Source of the DNA: Rheum nobile
Lineage: Eukaryota; Streptophyta; Magnoliopsida; Caryophyllales; Polygonaceae
DNA: 64,000 nt
Direction: 5' to 3'
Assembly: GCA_027886185.1 (NCBI GenBank)
Contig: WOAB01000506.1
Location: 4,898,001 to 4,962,000 of the forward strand
Shown: piece after piece, positions 44,593 through 55,866 of the stretch
How the letters are laid out: every line of letters begins with the position of its first letter
How positions within the stretch are numbered: the stretch's first letter is position 1
Made by a program: the position numbers and the translations under genes
The notes under the pieces: model-generated
Seen by the model: only the letters and a program-made list of their open reading frames with translations
Databases searched by the model: none
Told to the model about the DNA's origin: nothing

Positions 44593-45980
44593 GCAAAGTT
44601 GCTTGGTTTCACTTTCATGAAAGACTTATATGCTCTTGATTCTGATTTTTGTGCTATAGTAGCCGCATGTAAGTCTAAGGGAAGTGAGGGTCAATTTTAC
44701 TTGCATGATGGATTTTTGTTCAAAGGTCATAGATTGTGCATTCCTAAGGGCTCCATTCGAGCTATACTTGTTCAAGAAGCACATGGGGGTGGGTTGATGG
44801 GGCACTTTGGTGTCCTTAAGACCTTACATGTGCTTAGAGAGCACTTCTTTTGGCCTAAGATGCTAAGAGCGGTTGAGAAGCTTCTTGTACTACTTGTATG
44901 CGTGCTATGGCCAAAATGCAACCCCATGGTCTCTACTCTCTATTGCCAATCCCTAAACTACCTTGGGAAGACATTTCCATGGACTTTGTTTTGGGGTTGC
45001 CGCGGTCTAAGAGAGGGAGAGACTCCATTTTTGTAGTGGTAGATAGGTTCTCCAAAATGGCACATTTCATTGCATGCCATAAGACCGATGATGCATCTCA
45101 TGTTGCTAACCTTTTCTTTGATCATGTTGTGAGATTGCATGGAGTTCCTAGGTCCATTATGTCAGGCCGAGATGTTAAGTTCCTAAGCTACTTTTGGAAA
45201 ACTCTTTGGGCTAAGCTTGGAACTAAGCTTCTTTTCTCTACTACTTGTCACCCTCAAACGGATGGCCAAACCGAGGTGGTCAACCGTACTCTTGGTGTCT
45301 TGCTTAGAACTACATTGAGGACTAACTTGAACATGTGGGAGGATAGCTTGTCCTTTATTGAGTTCGCCTACAATAGGAAGGTCCATTCAGCAACAAGGAA
45401 GACACCCTTTGAAGTGGTCTATGGGCGCAATCCCACAACACCACTAGAGCTCTTACCCTATGCTATCAAGGAGCGAGAAAGCAAAGAAGGTGCAGATGAA
45501 GCTACAAGGATTAAGAAGTTGCACGAGGACACAAGGTTGCAACTTGAGAGGAGGACCGGCCAATACAAGAAGCATGTGGACAAGGGGCGAAAGGAAGTAA
45601 TTTTTGAACCGGGTGTTCTAGTGTGGTTGCACCTAAGGAAGGAGTGCTTCCCATTTCTCCGCAACTCCAAACTCAAGCCAAGAGGCGACGGACCCTTTCA
45701 AGTGCTTGAGAGGATCAATGACAACGCCTACAAGCTTGATCTTCCTCCTAACTTTGGTGTACATGATGTTTTCAATGTCTCTGATTTGATGCCTTATTGT
45801 GTGCAGGATGAAGATGACCAAGAAGAACTAGATTCGGGGTCGAATCCCTTTCAAGAGAGGGAGGATGATGTGATCCTGCCACATCAAGGCCAAGACACCG
45901 AGGACAACCAAGGCGCCGCCGAGGACGTGGACGCCGAGGAGCTCTCCATGGGCACTATGGAGGACCCAGAGTTGGATTAA
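44593..45980 (+). pseudogene. CRM-like integrase, extending into the 3' LTR
   Basis: The HHCC region ends near 44880, where a frameshift lies at the Cys pair. The core has ISMDFVLGLP, then MSGRDVKF where the usual motif is SDRD, so the second catalytic Asp is Gly. The Glu region NRTLGVLL follows. The C-terminal barrel (FNVSDLMPY) is followed by an acidic tail. The frame crosses into the 3' LTR at 45866 and stops at 45978, as described for CRM elements. Confidence 0.82.
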
Positions 45981-46870
45981 AGCACGGAGCATGTGGTGGA
46001 CACACTTGGAGTTGGAGATGGCCAAGACATGTATGGGAGAGCCAAAGCAAGGCAATTGCCAAGACAAGGCCAAGGCACCGGCCGCGCCGGGCACAAGTGT
46101 CTCCAAGGCCAACATTCAAGATGACAAGGCAATTCCCGGCGCCATCACAAGGTCTAGAGCTAGGGAGCTTCTCCAAGATCTCCACAAGGGTCTGGCATGC
46201 CAAGCCACCCTAAGCCACGCCGGGCCTGCCCTAGTGCTTTGCCTACAACAAGGCGTCGGCGAGCACGGCGCTAGCGGCAAGTAAACTTCAAAGAAGGGCG
46301 CCGAGCCACCTAGACCACTTTGATCGGCGCTCCAACCACCTTGGGCTGGCTCATTTAGCCCACCATCATGGGCCCAAGCCTTGGCCGAGAGGATCTTTAA
46401 TGTGCTTGATGAATTTGACATTTGAAGTTAATAAGTTACCTAAATTGGACATTTCGGTAGTAAATTTAGGGTTTAGTTTTATGCATGGCTTTTGACATTT
46501 CTCTTAGGTGTTCTTGCCTTTTTTGTAAGCCTGTATATAGGCTCTTTGAAAGTTGAAAAGCTCACGTAAGAATACACAAAATTGCTTTGCCAAATCTCTC
46601 TTTCTTTCTCTCTAATCTCTTACGTCCAAAAACTCTAAGTGTGCCGAGTGAGTACATCTCTCACACTTCTTCTCCCCTTTCACTTCTGCAAGCATATCTT
46701 CTTCCCTCTATAAGAAGACCGTGTGTGCCTACTATCCCCCACAACTCCGCCGTCATCCCACCTACGAGCCTCTGTCACGCCGTCGTCCATCCGAAAACCC
46801 TAATTGGCGATTCCACCTCCATCGACGAGCAAAGCTTGCACCGTGGCTTCACGATCCTTTGATCTTAACA
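45866..46870 (+). repeat. 3' LTR of the CRM-like element
   Basis: 1,005 bp, TGATGTGATCCTG...GATCTTAACA. The purine tract CAAGAGAGGGAGGA (45852-45865) directly precedes it. TATA counterpart at 46534-46539. Confidence 0.92.
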
Positions 46871-48217
46871 ATGGCTTTCATGGAATGGTTAGTTCGTACA
46901 ATAATGGCATGTGATTCGATATAAGGTCTAAGTTTGTTTGATACCATAACTAGAGCCAGGACTAGTTTTTCAAGCGATGTGTACCTCGTCTCGGCTGGGA
47001 GTAGAGAGCGACTTACATAGTAGAATGGAGATTGTTTTCCGTCCTCTTCTATTATTAGGACTGCACTTACAGCTGACTTTGATACTGCCAGGTATAACGA
47101 TAGTGACTCATCATCTTTTGGTTTGGCCAGCAGGAGTGGACTTGCTAGATATGCTTTTAGGTCTTGGAAGGCTTGTTCATGCATTGTTGTCCATTCGAAC
47201 GACTTGTTCTTCTTTAGGGCTTCATAAAAAGAGCTTGCATTTGTCCGAGGATTTGGATATGAATCTATTGAGTGTTGTTATTCTCCCTATTAGTTTTTGG
47301 ACGTCTTTGACGCAACGGGGGACTTTAGGTTGACAATCTCCTTAATCTGGTCCGGGCTTGCTTCTATTCCTCTTTGTGTCACCATGTACCCTAGGAATTT
47401 CCCTGAAGATACTCCAAAGGAACATTTAGTGGGGTTTAGTTTCTTGTTATACCTTTTTATCACTTTGAACGCCTCTTTTAGGTGTCCAATGTGATCTCGG
47501 GCCGCTTTTGATTTGACCAGCATGTCGTCTATGTATACTTATCCCCGATCTGGTCTTTGAACATCTTGTTGACAAGTTGTTGATACGTGGCCCCTGCATT
47601 TTTTTGTCCGAAAGGCATAACTTTGTAACAATATATACCTTGACTGGTTATGAAAGCCGTTTTTTCTTGGCCGTCTGGGTCCATCAAGATCTGATTGTAC
47701 CCACTGAACGCGTCCATGAACGTGAGTATTTCGAGATCTACAGTCGCATCGACTATTGCGTCGATGTATGGCAGTGGAAAGGAGTCCTTGGGACAGGCCT
47801 TGTTTAGATCGGTGAAGTCGATGCAGACCCTCCACTTGCCATTTTTCTTTTGTACTACGACGACATTTGCTAGCCACTCGGGGTATTTCACTTCTCTGAT
47901 TTTACCTGTTTCGAGCAAGTTCTTGACTTTGTCGTCTACGATTTTGTTACGTTCTGACGCAATTTTCCTTCTCTTCTGTTTGACCGGGGGATAGGTCGAA
48001 TCTACATTCAACCTATGAATAATAACGTCAGGGGAAATTCCCACCATGTCCTCATGTGACCAGGCAAAGCAATCGGTGTTAGATCATAAAAATGCTATTA
48101 AACTAGCTCTGGTTGAATCATCTAAATCCGACCCGACCCTCACCGTGTGTTTTGGCTCTGAAGGGTCCAACGCGATCTCATCTAGTTGTTCCATTTCTAG
48201 TTTAATGTATCGCTTGG
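46871..48217 (-). pseudogene. Tat2 reverse transcriptase and start of RNase H
   Basis: Linker VRVGSDLDDSTR, then RT from NGKWRVCIDFTDLNKA to MPFGQKNAGATYQQLV. A small deletion just before the catalytic YIDD (about 47535) shifts the frame. LVKSKAARDHIGHLKE and CSFGVSSGKFLGYM follow, another shift near 47325, then SPFYYVSRSLLPAE and RTNHSMKA, where the CRM-like element interrupts. The upstream side is cut by the Athila-like element at 48218. A stop occurs near 48100. Confidence 0.86.
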
Positions 48218-49625
48218 TGACAGGGCTAAAGTCGTATGCCTATCAAAGAAATCCTAAAGTACCTACTACAGAGTATAGCAAGCAAGTCAGGGTCGATCCC
48301 ACAGAGAGTCAGGTTATCTATTCTTGTAATTCACGTCACCGACTAGGAACTAGGGGGGGGGGTTTGTTTGTATTTTTCATAACCAAAGTAAACAAAGCAA
48401 GTACACAAGTTCGCAAATAACGGTTGAGAATAATAAGGGAAAAAGCGCCACACTTAACAAAGATCCACACAACAATAGAAAGGTCGATCACGGAATTCTA
48501 TCAATCTCAAGTTCTTAATATTCCTATAGTTGTTCTTATCCCGATCATAGATAACTATTAGTTCTACCAGCCCTAATAGTACTTATTACTAAATCAAATC
48601 CGAAAACCTTCAAGACTCAATAAAGCAATAGCAATCAAACAAGGATTCAACAAGATACATGCAATAGAAACAACCCGCTACTATAAGCATGCAATTAACT
48701 CTCTCTCACGATGAAGAGCTCGGATCCCCTATACGCAACAATCGTGATTGCTACTAGATATGCAACCCGAACCCGGAATCACAAGTCCTAGCAATTAGGA
48801 AGATATCAATAAACCTAGGTGATCAATCTAGATAAATCAACATAAACCAATAAACATTCAAGCACAAGAGAATCAATCCAACTAGATAGGAAAACGAACA
48901 AGAGTAGAAAACTCACAACCAATCAATTGTTGGCTTCAAACTATCAAGTGCAACAATGGAGGTTTAGTTCTCCATTAGGGTTTGTGAGCAAAATATGTAT
49001 AGCGGTGGCAACTAGGGTTCTTTACAAAGTCTTAACAAATAGACTTAAATACTCATGCAAATATTCAGGAATAAAATAAAGGAAAATAACAAACTTGGAA
49101 ACTAAGTCTCGGAAATAAAATAAAACGGGAAATAAAAACTCGGAAATAAATCCAGAAAAAGTCTTTAGCGCGTCTCCACCGCGGGTGCGGTGACACCCAC
49201 CGCTGGGTGCGGTGGGACTCCAGTGGTTTCTGTCCACTTCTCTGACGACCTCACCGCGGGTGCGGAAGTGCCCACCGCTGGGTGCGGTGGGACTCCAGAA
49301 TCTTGTCTGGTTTCTGCTTCTTCCACCGCAGGGGCGGTGGTCTTCGGCGCGGGTGCGGCAAGGCTCCAGTAACCTCTCCCCTTCAAAGCTCTTCCTTGCA
49401 ATCTCTCGCACCGCTCCTCAACTTGTCTCTTCACTCCTTCGGCTTCTTCCCTTGGTGGCTTCCTTCCTCAGTGTCTCCTAGATATCCACAATAGCTCAAA
49501 CACCTCCAAAAACACCAAACTTCACCTCCAAACGCCATACACATGAATATGTCTAAATCTACCTGAATGACACCAATAAACCCTCTAATGACTCTTACTT
49601 AAGCCCTACAAAGTAGTGCTTATCA
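48218..49625 (-). repeat. 3' LTR of the Athila-like element
   Basis: 1,408 bp. On minus TGATAAGCACTAC...CCCTGTCA. 26 bp longer than the 5' LTR, of which 22 bp is one palindrome unit and the rest mainly poly-G length (near 48352). Confidence 0.93.
49177..49369 (-). repeat. Palindrome array in the 3' LTR
   Basis: Three modules on minus: CTGGAG, CACCGCACCCAGCGGTG-type palindrome, a few bases, CACCGCACCCGCGGTG-type palindrome, then 24-25 nt of unrelated sequence before the next CTGGAG. Confidence 0.88.
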
Positions 49626-50392
49626 AACTCCCCCATGCTTAGACCTTTGCTCGTCCTCGAGTAAACTAAAAGAAAGTCCACTCCTCCCATGTAGCACAGA
49701 AGGTCTCAGGAAGCATATCCTCCAACTAAGAGTCACCTAACCCATGCCAAAGCTCCTGGCGCTAATCTTATCTACAACACATCCATACTCAACAATCTTA
49801 AGGGGCAAGCAGAGTACTTCCCCCAAGCTTAACCCGGACATCCAATAGCGTGAGTAACCTCTAATCCTAGCCTCCATCTATGACTCCTTATAACTCCCAA
49901 AGTGGCCTACCCGACAATCCTTCTTTGTCTCCCTTCTTATGTCGCCTCGCCAAGAATAATGAGAAATCCTAAAATCACTCTTCTTCTTTTTTTTCGCTCA
50001 TTTTGCCAAGGCTCCCTTTCGGGTTTTCACCAAGCCACTCATATTTTTGTCAAGGATGTGCTCACATATGCTCACGTCACTCAGACACTTTCTTACCTCA
50101 GCCTAGCGCTGGTCCGGGTCACCTGCTTGTTACCTGAGTTGCCATTTTGGGTTTTCAACTCATCTCAGGGTTTTCTCTGCCTTTTTCTGATTTTTTTGTT
50201 TTTGGCTTTTTCGTTTTTTTTTTAGTAAAACTCATGCAATGCAGAATGTAAAAACTGTACAAAAACAGAAATTGAAAATTGTACATAAAGATAGATATGA
50301 GTCTACTCCCTCCTCCATGCTTGAAATACGCATTGTCCTCAATGTGTGAAATAGAAGATAATCATAATAAATGGGGAAAAGGAAAGTAAAAC
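49626..50392 (-). other. Purine tract and 3' noncoding region
   Basis: ATGGGGGAGTT on minus adjoins the LTR start. The remaining ~750 bp are noncoding and shared with 8614-9074. Confidence 0.7.
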
Positions 50393-51622
50393 TCACTGCT
50401 GTGGTGGATCGGGTGGCCAAGGGTACTGGCCAAAGTACTGCGTATGCTGCTCCCCCAGCTGCTGGAGCCTTTCATCCATCTAGTTTAGCCTCTCATCCTG
50501 GCGGTCCATCCGCTGAAAGGCCTGGCTCTGAAACTGCCCCAACTGGTTCTGAAACCCGTCAAAACGGCCGTCAAAACCCTACTGCCATGTCTGCTGCTGC
50601 AGACTCATCGCCTCCATCTGGCGGTACATCATATCCTGTCAGGGATCCATAGGTGGTGGACCCTGGCCAGCAGTGGCCATCTCCTCATCCTCATCCGCAG
50701 CAGGGGCCTGGCTTGAACTACCAATAGCTGTCCTCCTCCTCCGAGGTCTGGGCTCCTCGTCTAAAAAATCTGCAGCAGCCGTCCCCAATGGAGTTGGGGT
50801 GGGGTCGGGATGCAGGTACCAATCGCGGTAAGTGGGACCGTAGGGCATCTCTCTCGGTAGGTGCATGAGGTGGCTCCTGTCAGAAAATGAACATCAGAAG
50901 GCCTGCTTCTTCGTCATCTTGAGCATGTGGTTCGCTTTCAGCCGGATGACGTCGAACACGTGGGAGATGACGGGCTCCTCATCCTCCCCAACTTGGAGGA
51001 CCGTCTCAGCTATAAGGGTGATCATACCACCCTGAACAATATCCCGCCTCTCGCCCCGGCGGATTCTTCTGAGGGCTTCGAGGATGAGCCTCAACCAGTC
51101 CGGGACAAACGTAGCCTGGGGCAGGGCACAGTAGAGCCAGTGGAGGTCCTTCAAGGGGACCTTGTTGTCTTCTTTGTGTCCCAGAAACGTCCCCTAAATC
51201 AACTTGTGGAGCAACCTCAAACATGGGTGAGTAAATTTGTTACTATACTCATCACTAGCGCCCTTTATCCACTCATCAGTAGGGAGCCTAGTCACCCCAA
51301 TAGTTGTTCTCGCCTGCTCGGCCGCAACCGAGTACTCATTCCCCTTGTACTTGAAAGAAATAGAGACAAGACTCTCACCATCCAGGGTGAGTCTGAACGT
51401 CGAAATAAATTGCTTGCTCAGATTCTCGAACGAGGGGGCAGAAACAGCAACAAATCCCCCCAGCCCCGCCTTCTCCAGACACATTTGCATACACTCATAC
51501 AGCCCCAGAGTCTCCAGAGTCCCCCTATCCAGAAATTTGGTCGGGAGCACAGCCCGCTTTTTGACAATCTCATATTTATCCTTCTCCACCCCGGTCATCC
51601 CAACTTTTCTTGATCTCGACAT
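50393..51622 (-). pseudogene. Athila ORF-1 / envelope-like gene, interrupted
   Basis: Start MSRSRKVGMTG at 51622. The block PTKFLDRGTLETLGLYE resembles the Athila ORF-1 family (PF03078), followed by HWLYCALPQATFVPDW, an acidic/basic linker (EEPRPRRRR), and Gln-rich sequence ending PPDPPQQ with a stop at 50393. In-frame stops lie near 51194, 50896, 50639 and further down. Its place downstream of integrase is that of the Athila envelope-like gene. I see no clear membrane segment. Confidence 0.7.
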
Positions 51623-51701
51623 GGTATATAATGACGATGTTTAAATCAAAGGAGAAGGAAGGACTCACAAAACGAAGCACTGAATATTGCTTCTGGAGGC
51701 T

Positions 51702-51810
51702 CGCCGCGGGTGCGGTGGGGTTACCGCCGGGTGCGGTGAAGCTTCTGTTAGGCACTGGAATGCTTGCGGTGGGTGCGGTGGGGTTGCCGCTGGGTGTGGT
51801 GAAGCTTCTG
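51702..51810 (-). repeat. Palindrome array between integrase and ORF-1
   Basis: Four degenerate CACCGC/GCGGTG motifs in two pairs, partly eroded (GCGGTGGGTGCGGTG, CCGCTGGGTGTGGTG). Confidence 0.75.
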
Positions 51811-52485
51811 GGCGCCTCTGCGAGTATAGTGAATACAGCTTTCTTCAACTTCCACGAGCCGGGGTTGGGTCAAAGGTTTGGGAAACGGTTCGGTGGGAGT
51901 CGAATGGGTTTGGGTTGGGTAGATCCGGTGCGGGTGTGGTGGATCTTGGTGGGTGTGATGGTGGTGGTTATGGAGGTTGAAGGTTTGGGGTTGGAGATGG
52001 GGTTTTTGGGTGAGAATGGGTTAGATTGGGTTCGGGAATGTGGATTGGTGGAGGAAATGGTGAGATTTGGACGAGAAAGGTATGGATTTGGTTAGGTTTT
52101 GTGAGATGGAGGTTTGTGGGGGTAATGGAGGCAAGAGGGGCGTGAGAGGGTTTGTGAGGAAGAGAGGTGAAAGTGAAGATGGGTTAGGGGAGCTGCTGAG
52201 GAGGAAAAGAAAGGTAGGGCCAGGGTCCACAAATTTTATTTTATTTTTCCGAACAGGGCTACAGGGGTGCTCACCGCGGGTGTGGTGAGCCTCCAGAAAC
52301 TCCGTTCATCTTATTCTTCGAACTTGCAAGTTAGTTCGCAGGCGAAATCGAAAGAAAAAAAAAAGCAACTACCTAGCTAAGCTATGAAAGATGAAAAGAC
52401 AAAAGAAAAAGAAAGAAAACAGTACCTCGGGTTGCCTCCCGAGCAGCGCCTTAGTTCACGTCGTTGGCTCGACGTAGACTCTTGT
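51811..52485 (-). other. Noncoding pyrimidine-rich region after integrase
   Basis: On minus it is C/T-rich with low-complexity frames only. One further palindrome with CTGGAG lies at 52271-52296. Confidence 0.55.
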
Positions 52486-53790
52486 CTATTCATTCTCAGC
52501 ACTTGGCTCCTCCAGAGCCATCTCATCAATCGCCTCAGTGTGGAAACCCTCATGGTAAGGTTTTAATCTTTGACCATTGACCTTGAATGTCTTCTGAGTT
52601 ATTGACTCGATTAGATCAATGGCACCATGTGGGTAGACCTCGGCAATCACATATGGACCTATCCACTTCGACCTCAGCTTTCCAGCAAAGAGTTTCATGC
52701 GAGATTGAAACAAAAGGACTTTATCACCGGGGTGGAAGTCCTTTCGCAAGATGTTCTTGTCATGCCATGCCTTGGTTTTCGCCTTATAGATGACAGCGTT
52801 GTCGTATGCGTCAAGGCGTAACTCCTCTAACTCTTGCAGCTGAAGCTTGCGAAACTCTCCTACCTCATCAATCTGCATGTTGCACTTCTTCACCGCACAA
52901 CATGCCTTGTGTTCCAGCTCCACAGGTAGGTGGCAAGCTTTGCCAAAAACGAGCTGGAACGAAGACATCCCAATTGGAGTCTTATAAGTGGTACGGTAAG
53001 CCCACAATGCATCATTCATCCTCAAACTCCAGTCTTTCCTATTGGGTGCCACTGTCTTCTCAAGAATTGTCTTGATCTCTCTATTGGACACCTCAGCTTG
53101 CCCATTGGTCTATGGATGATAGGCAGTGGAAACCTTCTGTGTGACATGATACTTCTTCAGCAGGGCGGTCACAGTCTTGTTGCAGAAGTGGGTGCCCCGA
53201 TCACTAATCAAAGCTTTGGGGATCCCAAACTTGGAAAATATGTTCTCTTTCAAGAAACTTGCCACTACTTTAGAATCATCAGTCTTGGTGGCCTTCGCTT
53301 CCACCCATTTGGAAACGTAGTCCATCGCAAGCAAAATATATAGGTTCCCATGAGAACTAGGAAAGGGTCCCATAAAATCAATACCCCACACATCAAAAAC
53401 CTCACAAAAAATCAAAGAAGACTGAGGCATCTCATTCCTCCTAGAAATATTCCCCATCCTCTGACATCTATCACAAACTTTGCAAAACGCAAATGCATCC
53501 CTAAAGATGTGGGGCCAATAGAAACCTGCATCTAACACTTTTCTAGGAGTCTTATTCGCACCAAAATGACCCCCACATGCTTCAGAATGACAAAAGCTAA
53601 GGACAAACTGTACCTCGTTATCTGGAAGACATCGACGGATTACCTGGTCGACACAGTGTCTCCAGAGATAAGGATCATCCCAAATGTAGTACCGAGCTTC
53701 TCTCCGCACCTTCTCCCGTTGAGCCTTGGTATGATCCGGAGGGAATTCCCCACGAACCAAGTAGTTCACAATGTCGGCGTACCATGGTCA
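52486..53790 (-). pseudogene. Athila-like integrase, interrupted
   Basis: In frame from WYADIVNYLVRGEFPPD. Zinc-binding domain with CHSEACGGHFG and CKVCDRCQ. Core motifs GIDFMGPF, SDRGTHF and TNGQAEVSNREIK. A TAG near 53110 replaces the Gln before TNGQAE (C to T). C-terminal domain with FQLVFGKACHLPVE and FKVNGQRLKPYHEG, stop at 52486. It is shifted relative to the RT-RNase H frame at about 53790. The catalytic D, D and E are present. Confidence 0.88.
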
Positions 53791-55866
53791 GAAAGAACGG
53801 ATCCCGAGAACGGACCGGTGAAAGTACGCCTCGAGCGAAGAGATGCTCACAGCACACAAATCCTTGACTATCCCTCTCGCCGCAGGTGCGGCAGGTGTCA
53901 CCGTTGGGTGCGGTGACACTCCAGTGATCTCAACAGAAAAAGTTCTCTCGCCGCGGGTGCGGTGAGACTCCACCGCCGGGTGCGGTGGATCTGGGCAGTT
54001 TTCTCGGAAAAAATCACCGTCACCGCTGGGTGCGGTGACCTCCACCGCCGGGTGCGGTAGCTCTCCAGAACTCTGGGCTGTTGAATTTGTCTTCCCACCG
54101 CGGGTGCGGTGGTCTGGCCGCCTGGTGCGGTGTGGCTCCAGAATCTCCACACGAAAAAGGGTGTTGTCCGGGAAGGTTCCATGGATGGGGGTTTGCTTCC
54201 CGGGCTTGTCCTCCTCGTTCACCAATCTACTCAAATGATACGCCACCAAGTTCTCTGCTCCTTTCTTGTCCTGTATTTCCACATCTAACCTACTCAGCAG
54301 AAGAACCCATCGAATTAATCTCGGTTTTGCCTCCTTCTTCGTCATTAGGTAACGAAGAGCGGCGTGATCCGTGTATATAATCACCTTCACTCCCAAAAGA
54401 TATTGCCTGAATTTCTCCAGGGCAAACACCACAGCCAGCATCTCCTTCTCAGTAGTGGAGTAGTTTCGTTGCGTGCCATTCAGAGTCATGGACGCGTAGT
54501 GAATCACATGAGAGGCCCTTCCCTCTTTCTGCCCCAAAACTGCTCCAACTGCATAATCGCTGGCATCACACATAATCTCGAACGGTCGAGACCAATCTGG
54601 TGCTTGGATAATCAGTGCACTTGTCAGGCGTTCTTTCAAGCAATCAAACGCCTTTTTGCACTCCTCATTCAAATCAAAGGTCACCTCTTTCTTCAGTAGC
54701 TCGCATAGGGGTGATGAGATCTTGGAAAAATCCTTGATAAACCTGCGATAAAAACCTGCATGGCCTAGGAAAGAACGAACTTCACACACATTAGTAGGAT
54801 AAGGCAAAGACTGAATTACATCAATCTTTGCCTTATCAACCTCAATACCCTTATCAGAGACAATATGACCTAGGACAATCCCTTGTTCTACCATAAAATG
54901 ACACTTTTCAGAATTCAAAACTAAGTTAGTTTCAACACATCTTTTAAGCACTAGTGTCAAATGGTCCAGACATTTATCAAAGCTATCCCCATGTACCGTA
55001 AAATCATCCATGAATACCTCAATGAAATTCTCAATATACTCAGAGAAGATACTAACCATACATCGTTGAAAAGTACCGGGTGCGTTATATAGTCCAAAAG
55101 GCATTCTGCGGTATGCAAAAGTGCCAAAAGGACATGTAAAGGTAGTCTTCTCCTGGTCTTCTGGCGCTATGGCCACCTGGATGTATCCTGAATATCCATC
55201 TAGAAAGCAGTAGTAGGGGCGCCCAATAAGGCGTTCGAGCATTTGATCAATGAATGGCAGAGGAAAGTGATCCTTTCTAGTTACCGCGTTCAGCTTGCGG
55301 TAATCAATGCAAACTCTCCAGCCTGTCACCGTCCTTGTAGGGACCAACTCTCCTTGTTGGTTCTCAACCACTGTGATCCCTCCCTTCTTGGGGACAACCT
55401 GAGTGGGGCTGACCCAACGACTGTCAGAGATGGGGAAGATCATATCAGCCTGAAGGAGTTTCAGCACCTCCTTCTTCACCACCTCCATCATAGGTGGGTT
55501 AAGCCTCCTCTGTGGCTGTCTGGACGGCTTGGCATCCTCCTCTAGTAAGATCCGATGCATACATGTTGAGGGACTAATCCCTTTGATATCGGCAATGGTC
55601 CATCCCAGCGCAGTCTTGTGCTCCTTCAAAATCTCCACGAGCTTTTCCTCTTGCTCCTTTGAAAGCTTACTAGACACAATGACTGGCAGAGTGTCGTTGA
55701 CTCCAAGGAAAGCGTACTTGAGGTGATCAGGGAGTTGTTTGAGTTCACTATCGGGAGCCTGCACAATATAAGGAACAAGCTTCTCGCTTGGTGTTAGCAA
55801 ATTGGGGCCAATGCCCAAAGGTTCAATAGGAAGCTTACCGTTTGCCTCCATCTGAGATAAGACCAC
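53791..55866 (-). pseudogene. Athila-like RT and RNase H with palindrome-derived insert
   Basis: A single open frame of 692 codons. RT has WRVCIDYRKLNAVT, DGYSGYIQ, MPFGLYNAPGTFQ and catalytic VFMDDF. RNase H has CDASDYAVGAVL, YSTTEKEML and YTDHAALRYL. The late Asp usually found before HLSRL is Tyr (AYHLSRL). The frame then runs through a His/Arg/Pro/Ala-rich stretch encoded by the palindrome array (53878-54141) and stops at 53788 after a shift toward integrase. Confidence 0.88.
53878..54141 (-). repeat. Palindrome array inside the pol reading frame
   Basis: Four modules on minus with spacers of 25, 25 and 22 nt. Motifs include CACCGCACCCGGCGGTG and CACCGCACCCAGCGGTG. The pol frame stays open through all of it. 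Confidence 0.88.

Larger units (their letters stand above)
39059..46870 (+). mobile_element. CRM-like chromovirus, full length with target duplication
   Basis: LTRs of 1,016 and 1,005 bp flank a gag-pol of gag, protease, RT, RNase H, integrase order. ATGGC flanks both ends (39054-39058, 46871-46875). LTRs begin TGATG, the primer site is initiator tRNA-Met, the protease reads IDGGSC, and the integrase C-terminus runs into the 3' LTR. These together suggest the CRM lineage of chromoviruses, though Reina is not excluded without a tree. Inserted in the RNase H region of Tat2. Confidence 0.85.

Noticed and set aside
49177..49369. Regular repeat-spacer pattern resembling a CRISPR array
   Set aside because: The repeats are degenerate palindromes within plant LTRs, there are no cas genes, and the genome is eukaryotic.
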